Position numbers and translations under genes: made by a program. Shown here piece by piece: positions 33,560 to 45,354 of a DNA stretch of 64,000 nucleotides. Numbering within the stretch: the stretch's first letter is position 1; every line of letters starts with the position of its first letter. The notes beneath the pieces are model-generated. The model was not told the DNA's origin. It did no database searches and saw nothing but the letters and a program-made list of their open reading frames with translations. The DNA is from Lentinus brumalis (Eukaryota; Basidiomycota; Agaricomycetes; Polyporales; Polyporaceae), in contig MARA01000033.1 of assembly GCA_001792895.1 (NCBI GenBank), positions 186,001-250,000 on the forward strand. The letters run 5' to 3'.

Positions 33560-34321
33560 CTGGCAAGCACGCTACACAGAAGAGGAGTGAGGCTGACGTC
33601 CTCGTGCATACTAACTTCTATCCATTCTCGTTATCTGGACCATCTCGACATGTACCCGCCTCACGAGAACATCTTTCCCTCTCGCATTGCACAAGCCATG
33701 CGATCAGGGTGGAACGATACCACGCAACGGCGATTGCGCTAGGAAGCTAGGCCGGTATCTTTCTCTGAGTTTCGAGCAGTGATGGCGCCAGACAGACGGT
33801 CATGAAAGTCGCCTCCGGCCGCGAGCACTGTTCCTATTCATGGAACCAAGTGCCTGCGTCACCGAATTTCCGCCGCAGTACCTCCTGACCGTCCAGCTCA
33901 GCCGCCACGACCTCGTCTGTGATCATGAGAGCGAAAACGATGCCGGTGCTTCTGAGCTGCGCAGAGCGACCTGTGCACTGCACCAAAAATACAAGTCAGG
34001 CAGTGATGCTCCGTCCGCACATTCAGTTCAGGGTCAAACTACATGGTGATTTATATATGAGATCCTACGCACATCCCGCGGCCGCTAAGTAAAAGTTCGT
34101 GTACTAGGATTCGAAATGTCTGCACGAGTACGTGTCGTGAGGTATACTGTAGCAATGTCCATGGAAGAGACTGTTCATGAGAGTTCGTGAGAGGACACTA
34201 GGGAAGGCTCCAACGTCTGTGCCATAAACGAGAAGAGAACGCGAAGCCGCAGCAGTGCATCGTGTGCTCCACGGATGCATTTGAATAGCGCAGGGGTCCC
34301 GTCAAGCCTGAGATCGCCGTC
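33560..34321. other. Intergenic between convergent genes
   Basis: 3' flanks of the F-box gene (+) and the secreted-protein copy 2 (-). No gene recognised. Confidence 0.55.
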
Positions 34322-35842
34322 TCATACAGCGAGTGCAACACCGAGGATGGCAGCAGCAGCAGCGACCATAAACTCGACACCGTTGCTGAAGGTAGAGACG
34401 GCACCATTGGTGCCCGCGCCGCCAGTCGCAGATGCAGTTCCGCTCGAGCCCCCCGATGTCCGCGAGCCAGACGGCCCGGTGGGCTAGGTACCAACGACGC
34501 AGTCAGTAAAGCCGCCCGACGCAATCTGTAACGTCATACGAGGGACGGGACGTACCGCACTTGGAGCACTCGTGCGCGAGCCGGAGCCACTCGCAGAGGT
34601 GCTGGCCGAGGTGCTGGCCGACACGGCGAGGCCGTTGCCGATGGAGGACGTCGGAGTGCAAGAGGAGCTCGGGGGCACGGGGTGTGCAGCCGGCGTGCTA
34701 GGCTGGCCTTGGAAGAATGTCGAGGTACCGTAGACACCCATGGGCTGTGCGTACCGAGCGCATCGGGGGTAGCAGTCAGTCAGTCGGCGAACGACCGCCG
34801 CAAGGCGTTGTAGAGTGGACGTACCTCGCCGGTGTCGCCCTTGCACTGGTCGAAGCCGTCATTGTAGTTTCCGGGCATGTTCCATTCACAACCCATCACG
34901 TCGTAGATGTGGTTGCACAACCGCGGTGCGTTGGGACCGTCCTTGCACGCGCGAATGCAGAACTCGTTGAACGCGACGAAGTTCTGCGGGTGGAAGCCGT
35001 GCAAGGCACAGCGGCGTTAGAACACTTCGAGACGGGCATGAGCATGTGTGGGAAGACTCACCGTCCACTCGTGGAGCTGCTGCAACTGGCCGAACGCGCT
35101 CGAGAAGACGAGACCGCCAATTGGATTGCCTGTGGACGCCCATCACGTCAGTGATGCTGTTCACGCTGGACACACACTGGCATGCTCAGCGCCGAAACAC
35201 TGCGCGGGAGGCGCAAGGAGGCCCGTAGCGCCGCATAGAGCATCGGGTGGCTCGACAATCAGGTCTCGCGATGTACACGCGCTCCTCGATCGTACTGCTT
35301 GCGATAACGAGCGCATATTCATGACCCAATGCACGACTTACCGTTCCCGTCTGCACCGTGAGGATCGAGTTCACCTCCCTCGTCGCCCTGCGGGATGTTG
35401 ATCTTCGTGAGGTCGCCAACGCCGGTGACTTGGACATAGTCCGGAGTCTGGATGAAATGTGCGCCAGTGATTGTGCCGTCGGGGATGAGTCGCGTCCCGT
35501 GGCCCGGCTTGAGGCACCATGCCACCTCGATACGTTCAGTGTTGCCAATCACGGAGTCAGGACCCGGCTGCGGAGGACCATAGATGCACCAGTCGTCGAG
35601 AGAGTTGACTAGTGGAGGATACAATTGAGATTTGAGGATGCTTCGTAGTACGGCTCGGAGAACGCACTGTATAAATTCTGGCACATCGAGTTTTGATCGT
35701 TACCAGTACCACATTGGTTGGTACCAGACTGGCCCTCCTCGGTCGTCTTCGGAACGTTTGATGGAAGATACGTTGCACTATATGTCTGCGCAAACGCACT
35801 AGAGGCGAGGGCCAAAGATACCAGGGAGGCAAAGCGGAACAT
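34322..35842 (-). CDS. Secreted Ser/Thr-rich protein, macrofage-activating-glycoprotein-like, copy 2
   Basis: Six exons: 35842-35668, 35608-35342, 35129-35062, 34983-34825, 34744-34556, 34483-34322, giving 339 aa. Signal peptide MFRFASLVSLALASSAFAQ; ectodomain with NSLDDWCIYGPPQPGP, EVAWCLKPGHGTRLIPDG, FIQTPDYVQVTGVGD, CKDGPNAPRLC and YDVMGCEWNMPGNY; short Ser/Thr/Gly stalk; C-terminal hydrophobic tail (MVAAAAAILGVALAV) consistent with GPI anchoring. Exons 2 and 3 have exactly the lengths (267 and 68) of copy 1 at 23276-25054, and introns 1-3 are shared. Copy 2 has one extra intron inside the ectodomain (after CKGDTGE) and a shorter stalk. Intact in the assembly. Confidence 0.9.
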
Positions 35843-36857
35843 GATGAAGAGAGGAATTATTGCGAAGGAAGGGAGAAGAGAAGAGAAGGGGGAGGTAGGT
35901 GGTCCTGACTGGTAGCATCACAGGAGGCAAGGTTTATGAGAGGCTGAGGAACTCGGGGAGGATGACGCCGCGGCGCCGGCCCTCGAACCTGCTGGCGACT
36001 TGGTTGAATCTCAGCGGCACGCTCACAAGTCTCAAAGCTGCCGATGGTCCCACGGAGTCCAACTGGACCCAGACTGACACCATTCTGTTATCGGACCGTC
36101 CCTGCATAGCGGGCGATTGCTCGCGCTCTGCCTGGCCCGGAAGGACAGTGCACATGCGGTACCACCTCCTAACGCCGAGCGGAATGTTTCGCTCTGAGGC
36201 CGGGCAGCCTTCGCCGCGTTGGCCCCGAATGTGACGCACGTAGCGTCTGCTCAGCTGCGTACTGAGAGAGTGAAGTGAGGCGTACTGATTTCGACGCAGC
36301 GCTTCGATGGTGAGCGCACGAGAACTGTAAAACACGTCGCTAGGACCGGAGTTCTGCGCAAAGTCATCAATTACATTACGATGTGGGGACACACCTCAGC
36401 GCATACTGTACAGTTCATGACATGCATAGTCGCAAACTTGCCGCGATTCACTCATGACCATGGATAAGTGACTGTACCGTGCATGCAGCTCGGAGCAAAC
36501 TCGTCCAAGCGATATAAGACCGAGGTTCAGAGAGTGTTGTGAGAGGGAGTGCATAACACGCTGACACGCTATTGCGTATGGTTGTAGCTGGCATGATTGA
36601 AGGACAAGATCATTGAAGTGATGGTCAAAGAACAAGTCGCCGACGCAGCGCGACATCGCCGCCTCTTCGCGCCTCTTCGCGCGCCCCGTGGGAACTTGTT
36701 CACGTGGCGCGAACCTGGGCTCGTCGCTGTGGGTTGGCGAGTAGCCCTCGACGAGCGACGCTCACAATGCTCACCTTCACCACCCGTGTCAGTCTGCACA
36801 TCGTCTACGGAGAGGGGAATGCTATCTCTTGAAGCCTGAACGAAACGAATCCTCGAC
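35843..36857. other. Divergent intergenic region
   Basis: Upstream of secreted-protein copy 2 (-) and protoporphyrinogen oxidase (+). A pyrimidine-rich stretch on the minus strand just upstream of 35842 fits a fungal core promoter. No gene recognised. Confidence 0.55.
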
Positions 36858-38771
36858 ATGCCCCCGCCAAAGTCTGTCACAGTCGTCGGAGGTGGCATCA
36901 CTGGTCTCTCGGCAGCATTACACCTCTCTCGACGTCTGGCTGCTCGCTCCGGGACCCGCATCAATCTTATAGAGCGTTCCGACAGGACTGGAGGCTGGGT
37001 TTGCTCGGAACGCGTGCATGTCAAGGATAGGAACGGGCTTGAAGCCGGGCTGTTGCTGGAGAGCGGCCCAAGGACGCTGCGTCCAACATCGAACGGTGTC
37101 CTGGAACTGGTGCGTCAGTATTCCTCGTCTCTAAGGAACCAAAGCAAGTCATGGAAGCACTTCTATCAATGTGACTGAGGACACCGATGTCGGCGTCCCT
37201 GGCGGAGACTTGCGCCCGAATCAGTATGGCGAGCAAGGGCCGCTGTTTAGTGTCCGTCTCGAGTCTTACCATCATATGGCTAACGTATACCTACTACCAG
37301 ATACATCTCCTTGGTCTCTCTCCTTTGATTCTCACTGTTCCTCGCAGTGCCCCCGCCGCTCGTAACCGCTTCTTGCGTCTTCCCACCGCTGACGGCCTTA
37401 CGACCATACCTACTTCCCTCCCATCATTGCTTGTATCCCCTCTGGCAAAGGTTCTAATACCTGCTGTCTCGCGGGATGCTCTCCAACGCAGAGGGAAAGG
37501 TCAGCGTTCCCAGCATGTTCGTACACCTTCGAGGTAGGCTGACACGACCCTTGGAACTCCAGTACTCAGCGCGGACTCGCTGGAGGACGAGTCGGTGGAT
37601 GCGTTCCTCACGCGCCACTTCGGCACCGATTTCGCCCAGATGTTCGGCAGCGCCCTTGTCCACGGGATATACGCCACCGACTCTCGGATCCTGAGCATGC
37701 GCGCCGCCTTCCCAGTCCTGTGTCAGCTAGAGGAAAGTGGCAGCGGTAGCGTTGTTCGTGGTGCTATAGCAGAGGCGCTCTCACAGAAGCGGAGGTCGCA
37801 GTCCAACGTAGTGGCTGCCACGGAGCCTTATGATGTTGCAGACGTGGCGAGTCTCATGAACGGCGTTAGCGTGTACTCATTCCGCGACGGGATGCAGACA
37901 CTTACCGACGCTATGACTCGGCGCGTCCGAGAGCAAGCGAACGTGGATGTTCTACAGGGCGATGGCGTACGAACACTGAAGAAGGTTGATGGTCAGTTCG
38001 AGGTAAGTGCATACAATGTGCGACGATGCTACGTACTTACTCCCCTTCTCCTCGTTCTCCTAGCTGACAACAGAGTCTGGGAAGCGCATCGCCTCCACAC
38101 ACCTCGTTGCTGCGCTGCCGCTTCCCCACCTCCACCGCATCCTCGAAGACTCGACCCCATCTCGTAGCAATAACGAGGGTCCGCAGCACACCGCCCTGCC
38201 GCCACTCCCGCACCTACTCGCAAACCCTTCCTCGTCCGTCACCGTCGTCAACCTCGTCTTCCCTCCCTCCGCCACACCCATCCACCCCGCCGGCTTCGGG
38301 TACCTCATCCCACGCCCTTCCGCCACCGGCTACCCCTCGTCCTCGCTCGGGATGCTTGGGACCGTCTTTGACTCGTCCGCACTCTCGGCGCAGGACCACT
38401 ACCCGGCGGGGCACGGTGGCGAGGGCACGTTCACCAAGATCACGGTCATGCTTGGAGGCCCGTATGGCACGCCTTCTCCGGCCCCATCCTCCTCCGCATT
38501 CCTCCCTGCACTCATGAAGGCGCTCGAGGCACATCTGGGACGGCGGGACTCGGAGCCTCTGCCCGAGCCGTGCCTGGTGAGAGTCCGCGAGCACCGAGAC
38601 TGCATCCCGACTCCCACCGTCGGCCATGTGGCGCGCATGAGGGAGCTCGCTGCTGCTGTGAGGGAGCGGTGGGGGCCCAATGCGGCGGTCATCGGTGCGG
38701 GGGTTGGAGGTGTGAGCATCGGCGATTGTGTCGAGAGCGGGCGGCGGGCGGCGTACGCGCTGTCGCTGTAA
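36858..38771 (+). CDS. HEM14: Protoporphyrinogen oxidase (heme biosynthesis)
   Basis: Oxidises protoporphyrinogen IX to protoporphyrin IX at the mitochondrial inner membrane. Exons 36858-37109, 37301-37499, 37563-38002, 38064-38771, giving 532 aa. The N-terminal FAD-binding motif (TVVGGGITGLSAALHLS) is followed by INLIERSDRTGGWV, LLLESGPRTLRP, APAARNRFLRLP, GLTTIPTSLPSLL, ESVDAFLTRHFG, FGSALVHGIYATDSRILS, MQTLTDAM and a C-terminal FAD-contact block (GAGVGGVSIGDCVESGRRAA). Length and motif order fit fungal members. Intron 1 is 191 nt, longer than the rest. Convergent with the F-box gene at 39007. Confidence 0.93.
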
Positions 38772-39006
38772 GCTTTAGGGGGGTCCAACTCCATATTGAA
38801 GCAGTATATACAAGAAGCCATGTATGACCAGTCAACGTCAACCGTGAGGGTGACATACACCCTTGCGCCATGCCGGAAGGCGTTCTCTGCTCGACAGATA
38901 GACATCGCGCTATATACATCCCTTGGACCCTCCATCATCTCGTCCTCCCTCTCGTCCTTCGCCTCTGCCTCTCCCTCAACCCCGCCTCTTTGATCCTGAC
39001 CTCTCG

Positions 39007-39993
39007 TTATGGGACAATTTGCCTTAGAGCACCACGAGAAGAACAGTGCACCAGGGACGCTGAGAAAAGAAGGGGGCGATGGGGAACGTGTCCTGCATGC
39101 CGTCGAAGGCCCGACAGCTCCTCCAAGGTCGATACGGTTTCGGATACGAGGCAGTCGTCAGCCTGGAGGTCGAGCTTGAGCTCGGTAATCTCTCTGGTGT
39201 GTCTCAGGAAGGCAACGAGGGCAGCGAGGTCATCATCGCATGTGACGGAGGTAGAAAGCGAGCGCAAGGATCCCGGGAGGAGGCATCGACTGAGTCTCTG
39301 GTAGTACTCGGCGACATCTCCACTGTCGACATCCGTCATATCGAGTTTCTTGATAGGAAGTGTGCGCGAGTCCTGAGACTCGGGATCACGGCTCGGTAGG
39401 TCTTCGTCCGTGGAGGCGATCTTCAGCTCTCCCAGCGAGCGAAGCGGAAGGGTCCTCAACATCAGGTTGAGTGGAGCGACCGGTGAGGGGTTAGGACAGT
39501 CGGTGGCGACGTGTTTTAGCTCGAGAACATCGAGATGAATGCCAGAAGGCGAGGAAGGCGTGAGGGTGTGTTCGGGAGCGGAGCTCAAGTCAATGTATTG
39601 TAGCGACAGATGCCGCAACTTCGGAAGACTCAGGACGATGTCGCGGAGCACCGTAACAGACTGCGGTACTAGCTGGTGGTCCGGGCTTGGATCCAGTTCT
39701 TCATCTAGCGCGCTTACTGGTCCTCGGAGCGTTAGGCAGTGTATATCGTGCCGATGGACGGAGGTGCGCTGGAGGAATTCGAGAAAGTCTTCGAGCGGTC
39801 GGGATGTTCGGATGGTGATCCTCGACCACAGATTACCTGACGCCATGTCGCGCCACAGCCGAGAGACAAGGGCACAGGAAGACAGTGTGGCCTTGTCTTC
39901 CTTCGCTTCGAGCAGGGCGAAGACCTCGAAAAAGATCTCGCGGGGAACATCCCGTAGGGACCGCAGTGATCTGAGATGAGTGGGTGGCCCCAT
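39007..39993 (-). CDS. F-box protein, C-terminally short
   Basis: Single open exon, 328 aa. F-box LRDVPREIFFEVFALL ... CALVSRLWRDMASGNLW; leucine-rich middle (IHCLTLRGPV, LSLPKLRHLSLQYIDL, LDVLELKHVAT, LRTLPLRSLGELKI). It stops about 50 residues after the SSLxLxLxxD-like block (ITELKLDLQAD), where other local members splice to a C-terminal exon of 130-160 residues with an ELWDL block. That exon is missing: the protoporphyrinogen oxidase stop is 235 nt away. Hence either a truncated family member or one with a lost last exon. Confidence 0.75.
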   Translation of the reverse strand: MGPPTHLRSLRSLRDVPREIFFEVFALLEAKEDKATLSSCALVSRLWRDMASGNLWSRITIRTSRPLEDFLEFLQRTSVHRHDIHCLTLRGPVSALDEELDPSPDHQLVPQSVTVLRDIVLSLPKLRHLSLQYIDLSSAPEHTLTPSSPSGIHLDVLELKHVATDCPNPSPVAPLNLMLRTLPLRSLGELKIASTDEDLPSRDPESQDSRTLPIKKLDMTDVDSGDVAEYYQRLSRCLLPGSLRSLSTSVTCDDDLAALVAFLRHTREITELKLDLQADDCLVSETVSTLEELSGLRRHAGHVPHRPLLFSASLVHCSSRGALRQIVP

Positions 39994-40592
39994 GGGTAGT
40001 CTGGCAAGCCGGCGTAGGGTCAGCAGAGATCAATGCCTTCGGAATTACACAACATACCGGAGTTGATGGTATAACTCGGAGAGCGCCCTTGTGATTCTGA
40101 ACAGGCTTCGAGTGAGGCTGGTGAAGAAGTACAGAGACATACGTGTGTTATATACAGGCCCGCCATGACAGTCCTTTTGTTCGGCCAAGCAAAGAAATGT
40201 AGAGCGTCGCCAGAGCTGTCGCAGTATCACCAACTTTAACAATACTTTCCTCTGTGCATCTCTGAATCGTCAGTTACCTCCATTCCTCGGCATCAAAATC
40301 GCAACCAATTGTTTGTGTTTGAGGGGAACGTAGTCTCTAAGAAGGTGCTGGCGACCGAGGGAGCAGGACGACCACATCCCTGGGACGAATATAAAGGTCG
40401 CAATGGTCAACGTGCACCATATCGCTGTGGCGGAACGCATGGACCAGCGGTCGGCTGCACCATGTTATGGCTTAAGCACTATAACTAACAGACTTCAGTG
40501 GCCGGTTCATTCAATGATACAACTGTGTTTCCAAGAGATGGAACAGCTGACATACATACAAGTGGCCTGTTTGATATACCGCTTCCCAAGGT
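39994..40592. other. Intergenic, no gene recognised
   Basis: Upstream of the F-box gene (-) and downstream of the SDR gene (-). Nothing specific seen. Confidence 0.5.
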
Positions 40593-41945
40593 TCACCACG
40601 CACGATGACCGCCATCCACGATGATGCTGTAGCAATGCATCATGAGTTCAGCGATGACCGCGAAGATTTAAAAGACGGTACGCACTCGCTGCCAGTGCAG
40701 AACGAGCTCGCGTCGCTCGCAAGCCAAGCGAACGCGCCGCGAAGCTCCTCGGGACGCCCGATCCTCCCCAAGGGGTTGGCGCCTTCGTACTTTCTCTTCA
40801 ACTCGTGGTCCTCCTCCAGGAAATGCGTGAATCTGCGACCCCAATCATCGTCAGCGTCCAATTGCCCTGTGCACTAACTACCGACGTACCTCGTCTTGAT
40901 GAACCCGGGGCTGATCGTGTTTACCCGGATGCGCTGCGGACCGAGTTCGCACGCCATGCTGCGGGCCATCTGCAGTACGGCCGACTTGGAAGAGTGATAC
41001 GACACGGAGGGGAGAGTCGGCTGTGTAGACCCCATAGAGTAGATGAGTTCCCATAGTATTCGGCACCCTAGGATCGTTCATCATGAGATCCAGAAGATGG
41101 ACGCACCTCGAGCGCTATGGACCCGCATATGCTCGCTACCATGATAATGCTGCCGCCGTTTCCGAACCGTACCATCTGACGACCAGAAGCCTGCGCCGCA
41201 TAGAGGGTGCCGTTGGTGTTCACTGCAAGGACCTGCATGAAAAATGTGAGTGCTGGGTGGGCATCAGAGCGATAGTAGATGCGACTTACATTCTGGAAAT
41301 CCTGCGCAGAGTATTCCAAGGAAGGGCCGATGAGAAAGATGCCGGCAGCAGCGACGCACACGTCCATCCGACCTTCCCTGTCCCCGATTTCCTCTCCAAT
41401 TTTCCACATAGCCTCCTGGAGACAACATATCAGCGGAGGAAAACAGTCATCGGGCACGTACTGACGACTGACCTGGTCGCGCACATCCCCCTTGATGTAC
41501 TCGAGCCTCCCAAGACCCATACGGGCAATGAAAGCCCGGGTCTTCGTCCACTCCTCTCCCGGCTCATCATGGACGTCCAGACAATACACGGAACGGGCAC
41601 CAGCCTCCGAAAGCGTCAAGGCGGCCTCGAGCCCGATGCCACGATTGCCTCCCGTGACTAGCGCGACCTTGTCGGAGAGGGCGAACTCGTGCGTGAATAA
41701 ACTCGGCGAGACGGTCTCTGAATAAACAAGCGTACGTGAGTCGAACTCCGCTGCCTATGACAGGCCCATAACGCACGTATGGAGGAAGAGGTTTCATCAA
41801 GTGCTCTGGCGACGCCAACGAGTCCGTATGGCACTACCTGGGAGTTCAGTCGACGTTGCCCGACATTCAGACCGCGAGCGTTTGCGAAAGCGGTTCGGGC
41901 TATCGGAGTACGCGAGAGCATTGTGCGGGGAACGGTGGAAAGCAT
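40593..41945 (-). CDS. Short-chain dehydrogenase/reductase, probably mitochondrial
   Basis: NAD(P)-dependent oxidoreductase; substrate unknown. Seven exons: 41945-41777, 41717-41473, 41415-41290, 41232-41107, 41020-40890, 40832-40686, 40626-40593, giving 325 aa. An Arg/Ser/Thr-rich, acid-free N-terminus (MLSTVPRTMLSRTPIAR) resembles a mitochondrial presequence. Classical SDR motifs are in order: TGxxxGxG (VTGGNRGIG), the acidic residue after beta-2 (YCLDVHDEP), AAAG (VCVAAAGIF), the active-site Ser (IIMVASICGS) and YxxxK (SYHSSKSAVLQ), then RVNTISPG and a terminal VDGG. Closest in layout to fungal sorbose/xylulose-reductase-like SDRs. All phases agree. Confidence 0.9.
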
Positions 41946-43029
41946 TGACTCTGATGGTGCTGGCTGCCAGACGAAGAGGAGGTCCTGAGGCGAGCCTGCA
42001 TGCTACTTATCGTCAAGACATTGCACAACCTCGCACTCCTCGGCAACAGAAGCTGGTGGTAGGTCATCAGCGCTCATGCGTCCCGAGATCCCAGAATCAT
42101 GCGTACCATGAATGGAAGACAGATATTACCCATGACATGGCACGGTACTGCGACGCGGACGCGACACAGAACAGTCGCTGAGAACGGCATCAGGGTGGAT
42201 GTGTGTCTGGCTGTGAACAATGTCAACTGAGAGGCCTCACGAGGAGCACGGCGGTGACAGGGTGGATTCCATTTTGTGTGGGCGATCATGAATGCGCAGT
42301 CTAGAAGTTTATGCGGTACCCGGATCTGGAGAGAAGTCTAACGTCAGCCCCCAGAACTCTATAAAGATAACAGAAACCTTTGGGACAGCATGAAGCAAAG
42401 CCTTCGCAAGAGTTGCGATGACATTGGGCTAGACATAGAAGGCTAGGCGTGGGTGCGGAAATGACACGCTTCGTCTTCGAGAACCTGTATCCTGCGTCAG
42501 CTGATAGTCATCTACGAAAGAAGCTCGAAGGTCAGGAGGAAACTGCACCAGCTCTTAGACCTGTTGTAAATGATTCCAATGCATTCGCAGCTATGGAAGA
42601 AAAGGATATGAAAGCGACGCAAACCTGGTGGGGTAACCGTGGGCTAGGCTCGAAGTCACCGGAGAACACTTGGACGATCCGACGTTTGTATACGCATCCT
42701 GTGCTGCTCTCGCGGTCAAACTCGTTCGACACTCGCACGTCCTTCTGGGCTGTGAGAGATCTTGCAACAGTCCGATCTCAAGGCCGCTGCCCGCTCCCCA
42801 AGCAAACCTACTCGTCGAGACGAGAAGCGGAATGTATAGATTGTTAGGCTGCCGTGACCTTTGGAAATGTGGCATTCTGCGAGAGGATATCAGGAGTAAG
42901 TTGGCGAGCGTGAGTGTGTTGAGTCGTTCGGATAGGCCTCAGTGTCCAATCCGGCTATGCAGGTATGCTTGTCAACAGGGACATTGGTAATGACGAAGGT
43001 ACGTACTTACTGAAATCCAAAACACAATG
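41946..43029. other. Intergenic, left of the tandem array
   Basis: No gene recognised on either strand. The right end merges into the first tandem unit. Confidence 0.5.
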
Positions 43030-43811
43030 CAGAGTAAAGTGATTGACACCTCCTTGAAAGTGAATTTCTAGTAGCGGGAAATCGTGCCGCCTGAAGGCCG
43101 TTCGTGTGTCGAAAGTTACGATCTTCACTTGTACAGAGCATCAGGAATCGCTGGACAAATAAATGTGTTTACACTCACATCTGCCGATGGTTACGTGCAC
43201 GAACTCAGTCGCTAGGTTTGGGACAAGCAGTCGATATGAGCCTGCCGAGCTTGTTCACAGCAAAACACTGCAAAGTTTCGGCATTACTTGCTGTTGACAG
43301 CCGCCTGCGACGGCGTGCCGGGTCCTGAAGAACGCTGGCAGCGTCTAAACAGCAGAAGGACTTACCTACGTAGGCATGCAGATGACTTCCCCCAGCGGCG
43401 CATTGGACGTCCGATCGCATTCAACATACGCCCCGGTTGCAGACGTCGAGGAGAACCGCCGATCTGTCGCGGTCTCACATGGGTAAGTACGGGAGGCATA
43501 CTGACGCGCGTTGCACTGTTCAGGTCCGTATAGAACCGGACAAGCAATACGCCCGCGTGTCTCCGGCGGAGGTTTGGTATGTCTGAACAAGCGCTTGAGC
43601 GTCTGCATCAACACTGATTCTGAGAACTTTGTATTCACGGGAGTTGATTACACTGCGTTGCCGATGCCTTTGAGAACGCGCAAGGCGGTCAGAGATGAGA
43701 CGGCCGGCGGAGACAGTTGAGGAAGGGAGTAGCGCGGGACTCTCTCGGTGTCTGACGGCTCACCCAACAGCGCAAAAAAGAGCATAGGACGTTTCAGCGG
43801 CATTGGAGGAG

Positions 43812-43820
43812 TATATATAT
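43812..43820 (+). promoter_or_regulatory. TATA box of secreted-protein copy 1
   Basis: TATATATAT, about 100 nt upstream of ATG 43919. It follows CAGCGGCATTGG, which is also conserved upstream of copies 2 and 3. Confidence 0.6.
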
Positions 43821-43918
43821 GTCATGAGCCCACCTGGCGATGACCCAGTACACCTGGCATTCGCTCATACTAGCGTACTATAGCAAAGCTCGCAGCCTTC
43901 ATCGACCAAGCCCACACC

Positions 43919-44343
43919 ATGCGTTTCTCCACTACTGCTCTCGCCTACCTGGCCTCCGCGCTCCTCTCGGTGCTCGCACCGCAGGCGGCGCAAGCTGGAA
44001 TCACCGCATACAGCGGCAGCTCGTGCGACGGCGACGTCGGGCTGAACGTCCCCTGCGACGGCTCGTGCCACAAGTTCGACGACAGACACTCCTTCCGCGT
44101 ACGTCCTTTCCTCCTGCCCGCGGCAGGGCTTTCCTTGACGACGACTTCATTGACGGCGACCATGTTCAGGTTGACAGTGGCACAGGCGACCACTGCGTGA
44201 CGGTGTTCGAGGACCCGGGCTGCCCTGCCGACGGCATAGGCCACCCCCTCCCGCACCAGACGGGCCAATGCCAGAACGTGAACACTGGCACGAACGTCCG
44301 GTCGTTCTTGTGCTCGAAGGACACCTTCTGCTTTGTAGGCTGA
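43919..44343 (+). CDS. Small eight-cysteine secreted protein, tandem copy 1
   Basis: Function unknown. Exons 43919-44098 and 44170-44343 (intron 71 nt, gtacgt...ttcag), 117 aa. Signal peptide MRFSTTALAYLASALLS ... AAQA, then a mature part beginning GITAYSGSSCDG with eight cysteines (likely four disulfides). Conserved blocks are CDGSCHKFDDRHSFR, GDHCVTVFEDPGC and GQCQNVNTGTNVRSF. Comparable small secreted proteins occur widely in agaricomycetes without an assigned role. The second half (VTVFEDPGC ... NVRSF) has a spacing suggestive of a beta/gamma-crystallin-like Greek key; that is inference only. Copies 2 and 3 lie 2.3 and 4.1 kb downstream in the same orientation. Confidence 0.85.
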
Positions 44344-44954
44344 GTTGCCTTCCAACGATGTTGGCATCTATAGGCAAGGTATGTAAGGTGTTCATCGCAA
44401 TGCGGCGCCTGGGCTCTGCTCACATTCATGTATAGGCTGTCGGCGAAATAGCCGATCACATTAGATACGACAGATACGGAGAGTGTGCCGATGTTGTTAA
44501 AGAGGTGGACAATAACAATCTTGTCGACGAGATATGCGCGCTAGAGCGTACAAGAACGTTCTTCTCCTGCTTTCCGTGCCTGCGCCACACTCTCGTGTCA
44601 ACAGCATGCCAGTGTGAACGTGAAGTCGAGCGGTGCACTCACCATCCACGCAGATAGTGCACGACCCTCTCCAGTCAGTCAGCCGTCAGTGCCTTGCAGC
44701 CCGGAAAATGGCGATCCAGTCCAGGCCCGAGAACAGTGCGAGCCGCTCCTCGCACGAATTTGCGTGTCTTCGGGTCGACGGCGGATGCACGAGCGCGTGC
44801 GAGAGTGACGTCTGGGAGCAGCGTGATGCACGTGGCGGGCTTGGGGAGGGTGCTGCGAGCTCACAACAAGTCTAATACTTATTCGGCGGCGCGGATCTAC
44901 GTGATGGGACGTGAGTACATACGCGGCCATGGAGTAACACTTACCTGTCAGCTG

Positions 44955-45110
44955 CTACTTCCCGAACAAGGGGACAGTAGAAGAGCTGATGACACGCTTG
45001 TCGAGGTGAGCATTCTTGTGCTCATTCGAGAGGCCCAACATTCGCGTGGACGATGAGGAGTGTGTCGCGTTCCAGATACATATATTTGGTGAATCTATGC
45101 TCGTTGCCCG
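44955..45110 (-). pseudogene. Fragment of p24 gene exon 1
   Basis: Minus-strand text ICIWNATHSS ... SNEHKNAHLDK matches KCIWNAAHPG ... SSEHKNVYLNK of the intact p24 gene at 49145-49979. The plus-strand bases tcttgtgctcattcgag match tcttgtgctcgctcgag. Flanks and start are absent. Confidence 0.7.
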
Positions 45111-45354
45111 ACGTGCTGCGGGTCGTCTTAGGCTGTTCAAGATACGCTACCAGATGTGTCGGCGATGGATATTGTAACGAGGCCATTAGGGCCTACTATT
45201 AGGTGTCCATGTTCTGCAAGGCCCAGAAGGATTGAGACCGCCCTGCAAGCGAAATTTGAGTAGCGGGATGTAGCGAGAAAATGTAACGCCTGGTGAAGGT
45301 TTTAGGCCGGACGGGCTGGATTCTAAAAGATTCGGACTCTCTGATAGATGGGCA

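Larger units (their letters stand above)
43030..45214 (+). repeat. Tandem unit 1 (secreted-protein gene plus p24 debris)
   Basis: First of three degenerate tandem units. Order in each: an AGTAGCGGGA-containing left edge (43072 here), a decayed module (43150-43330), a CACTGACTCxxA-type promoter-proximal block, a TATA box, a small secreted-protein gene, a conserved 3' block (GCGGCGCCTGGGCTCTGCTCAC, at about 44400) and sequence matching the p24 gene. Boundaries are estimated by eye to within ~50 nt. Confidence 0.7.
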
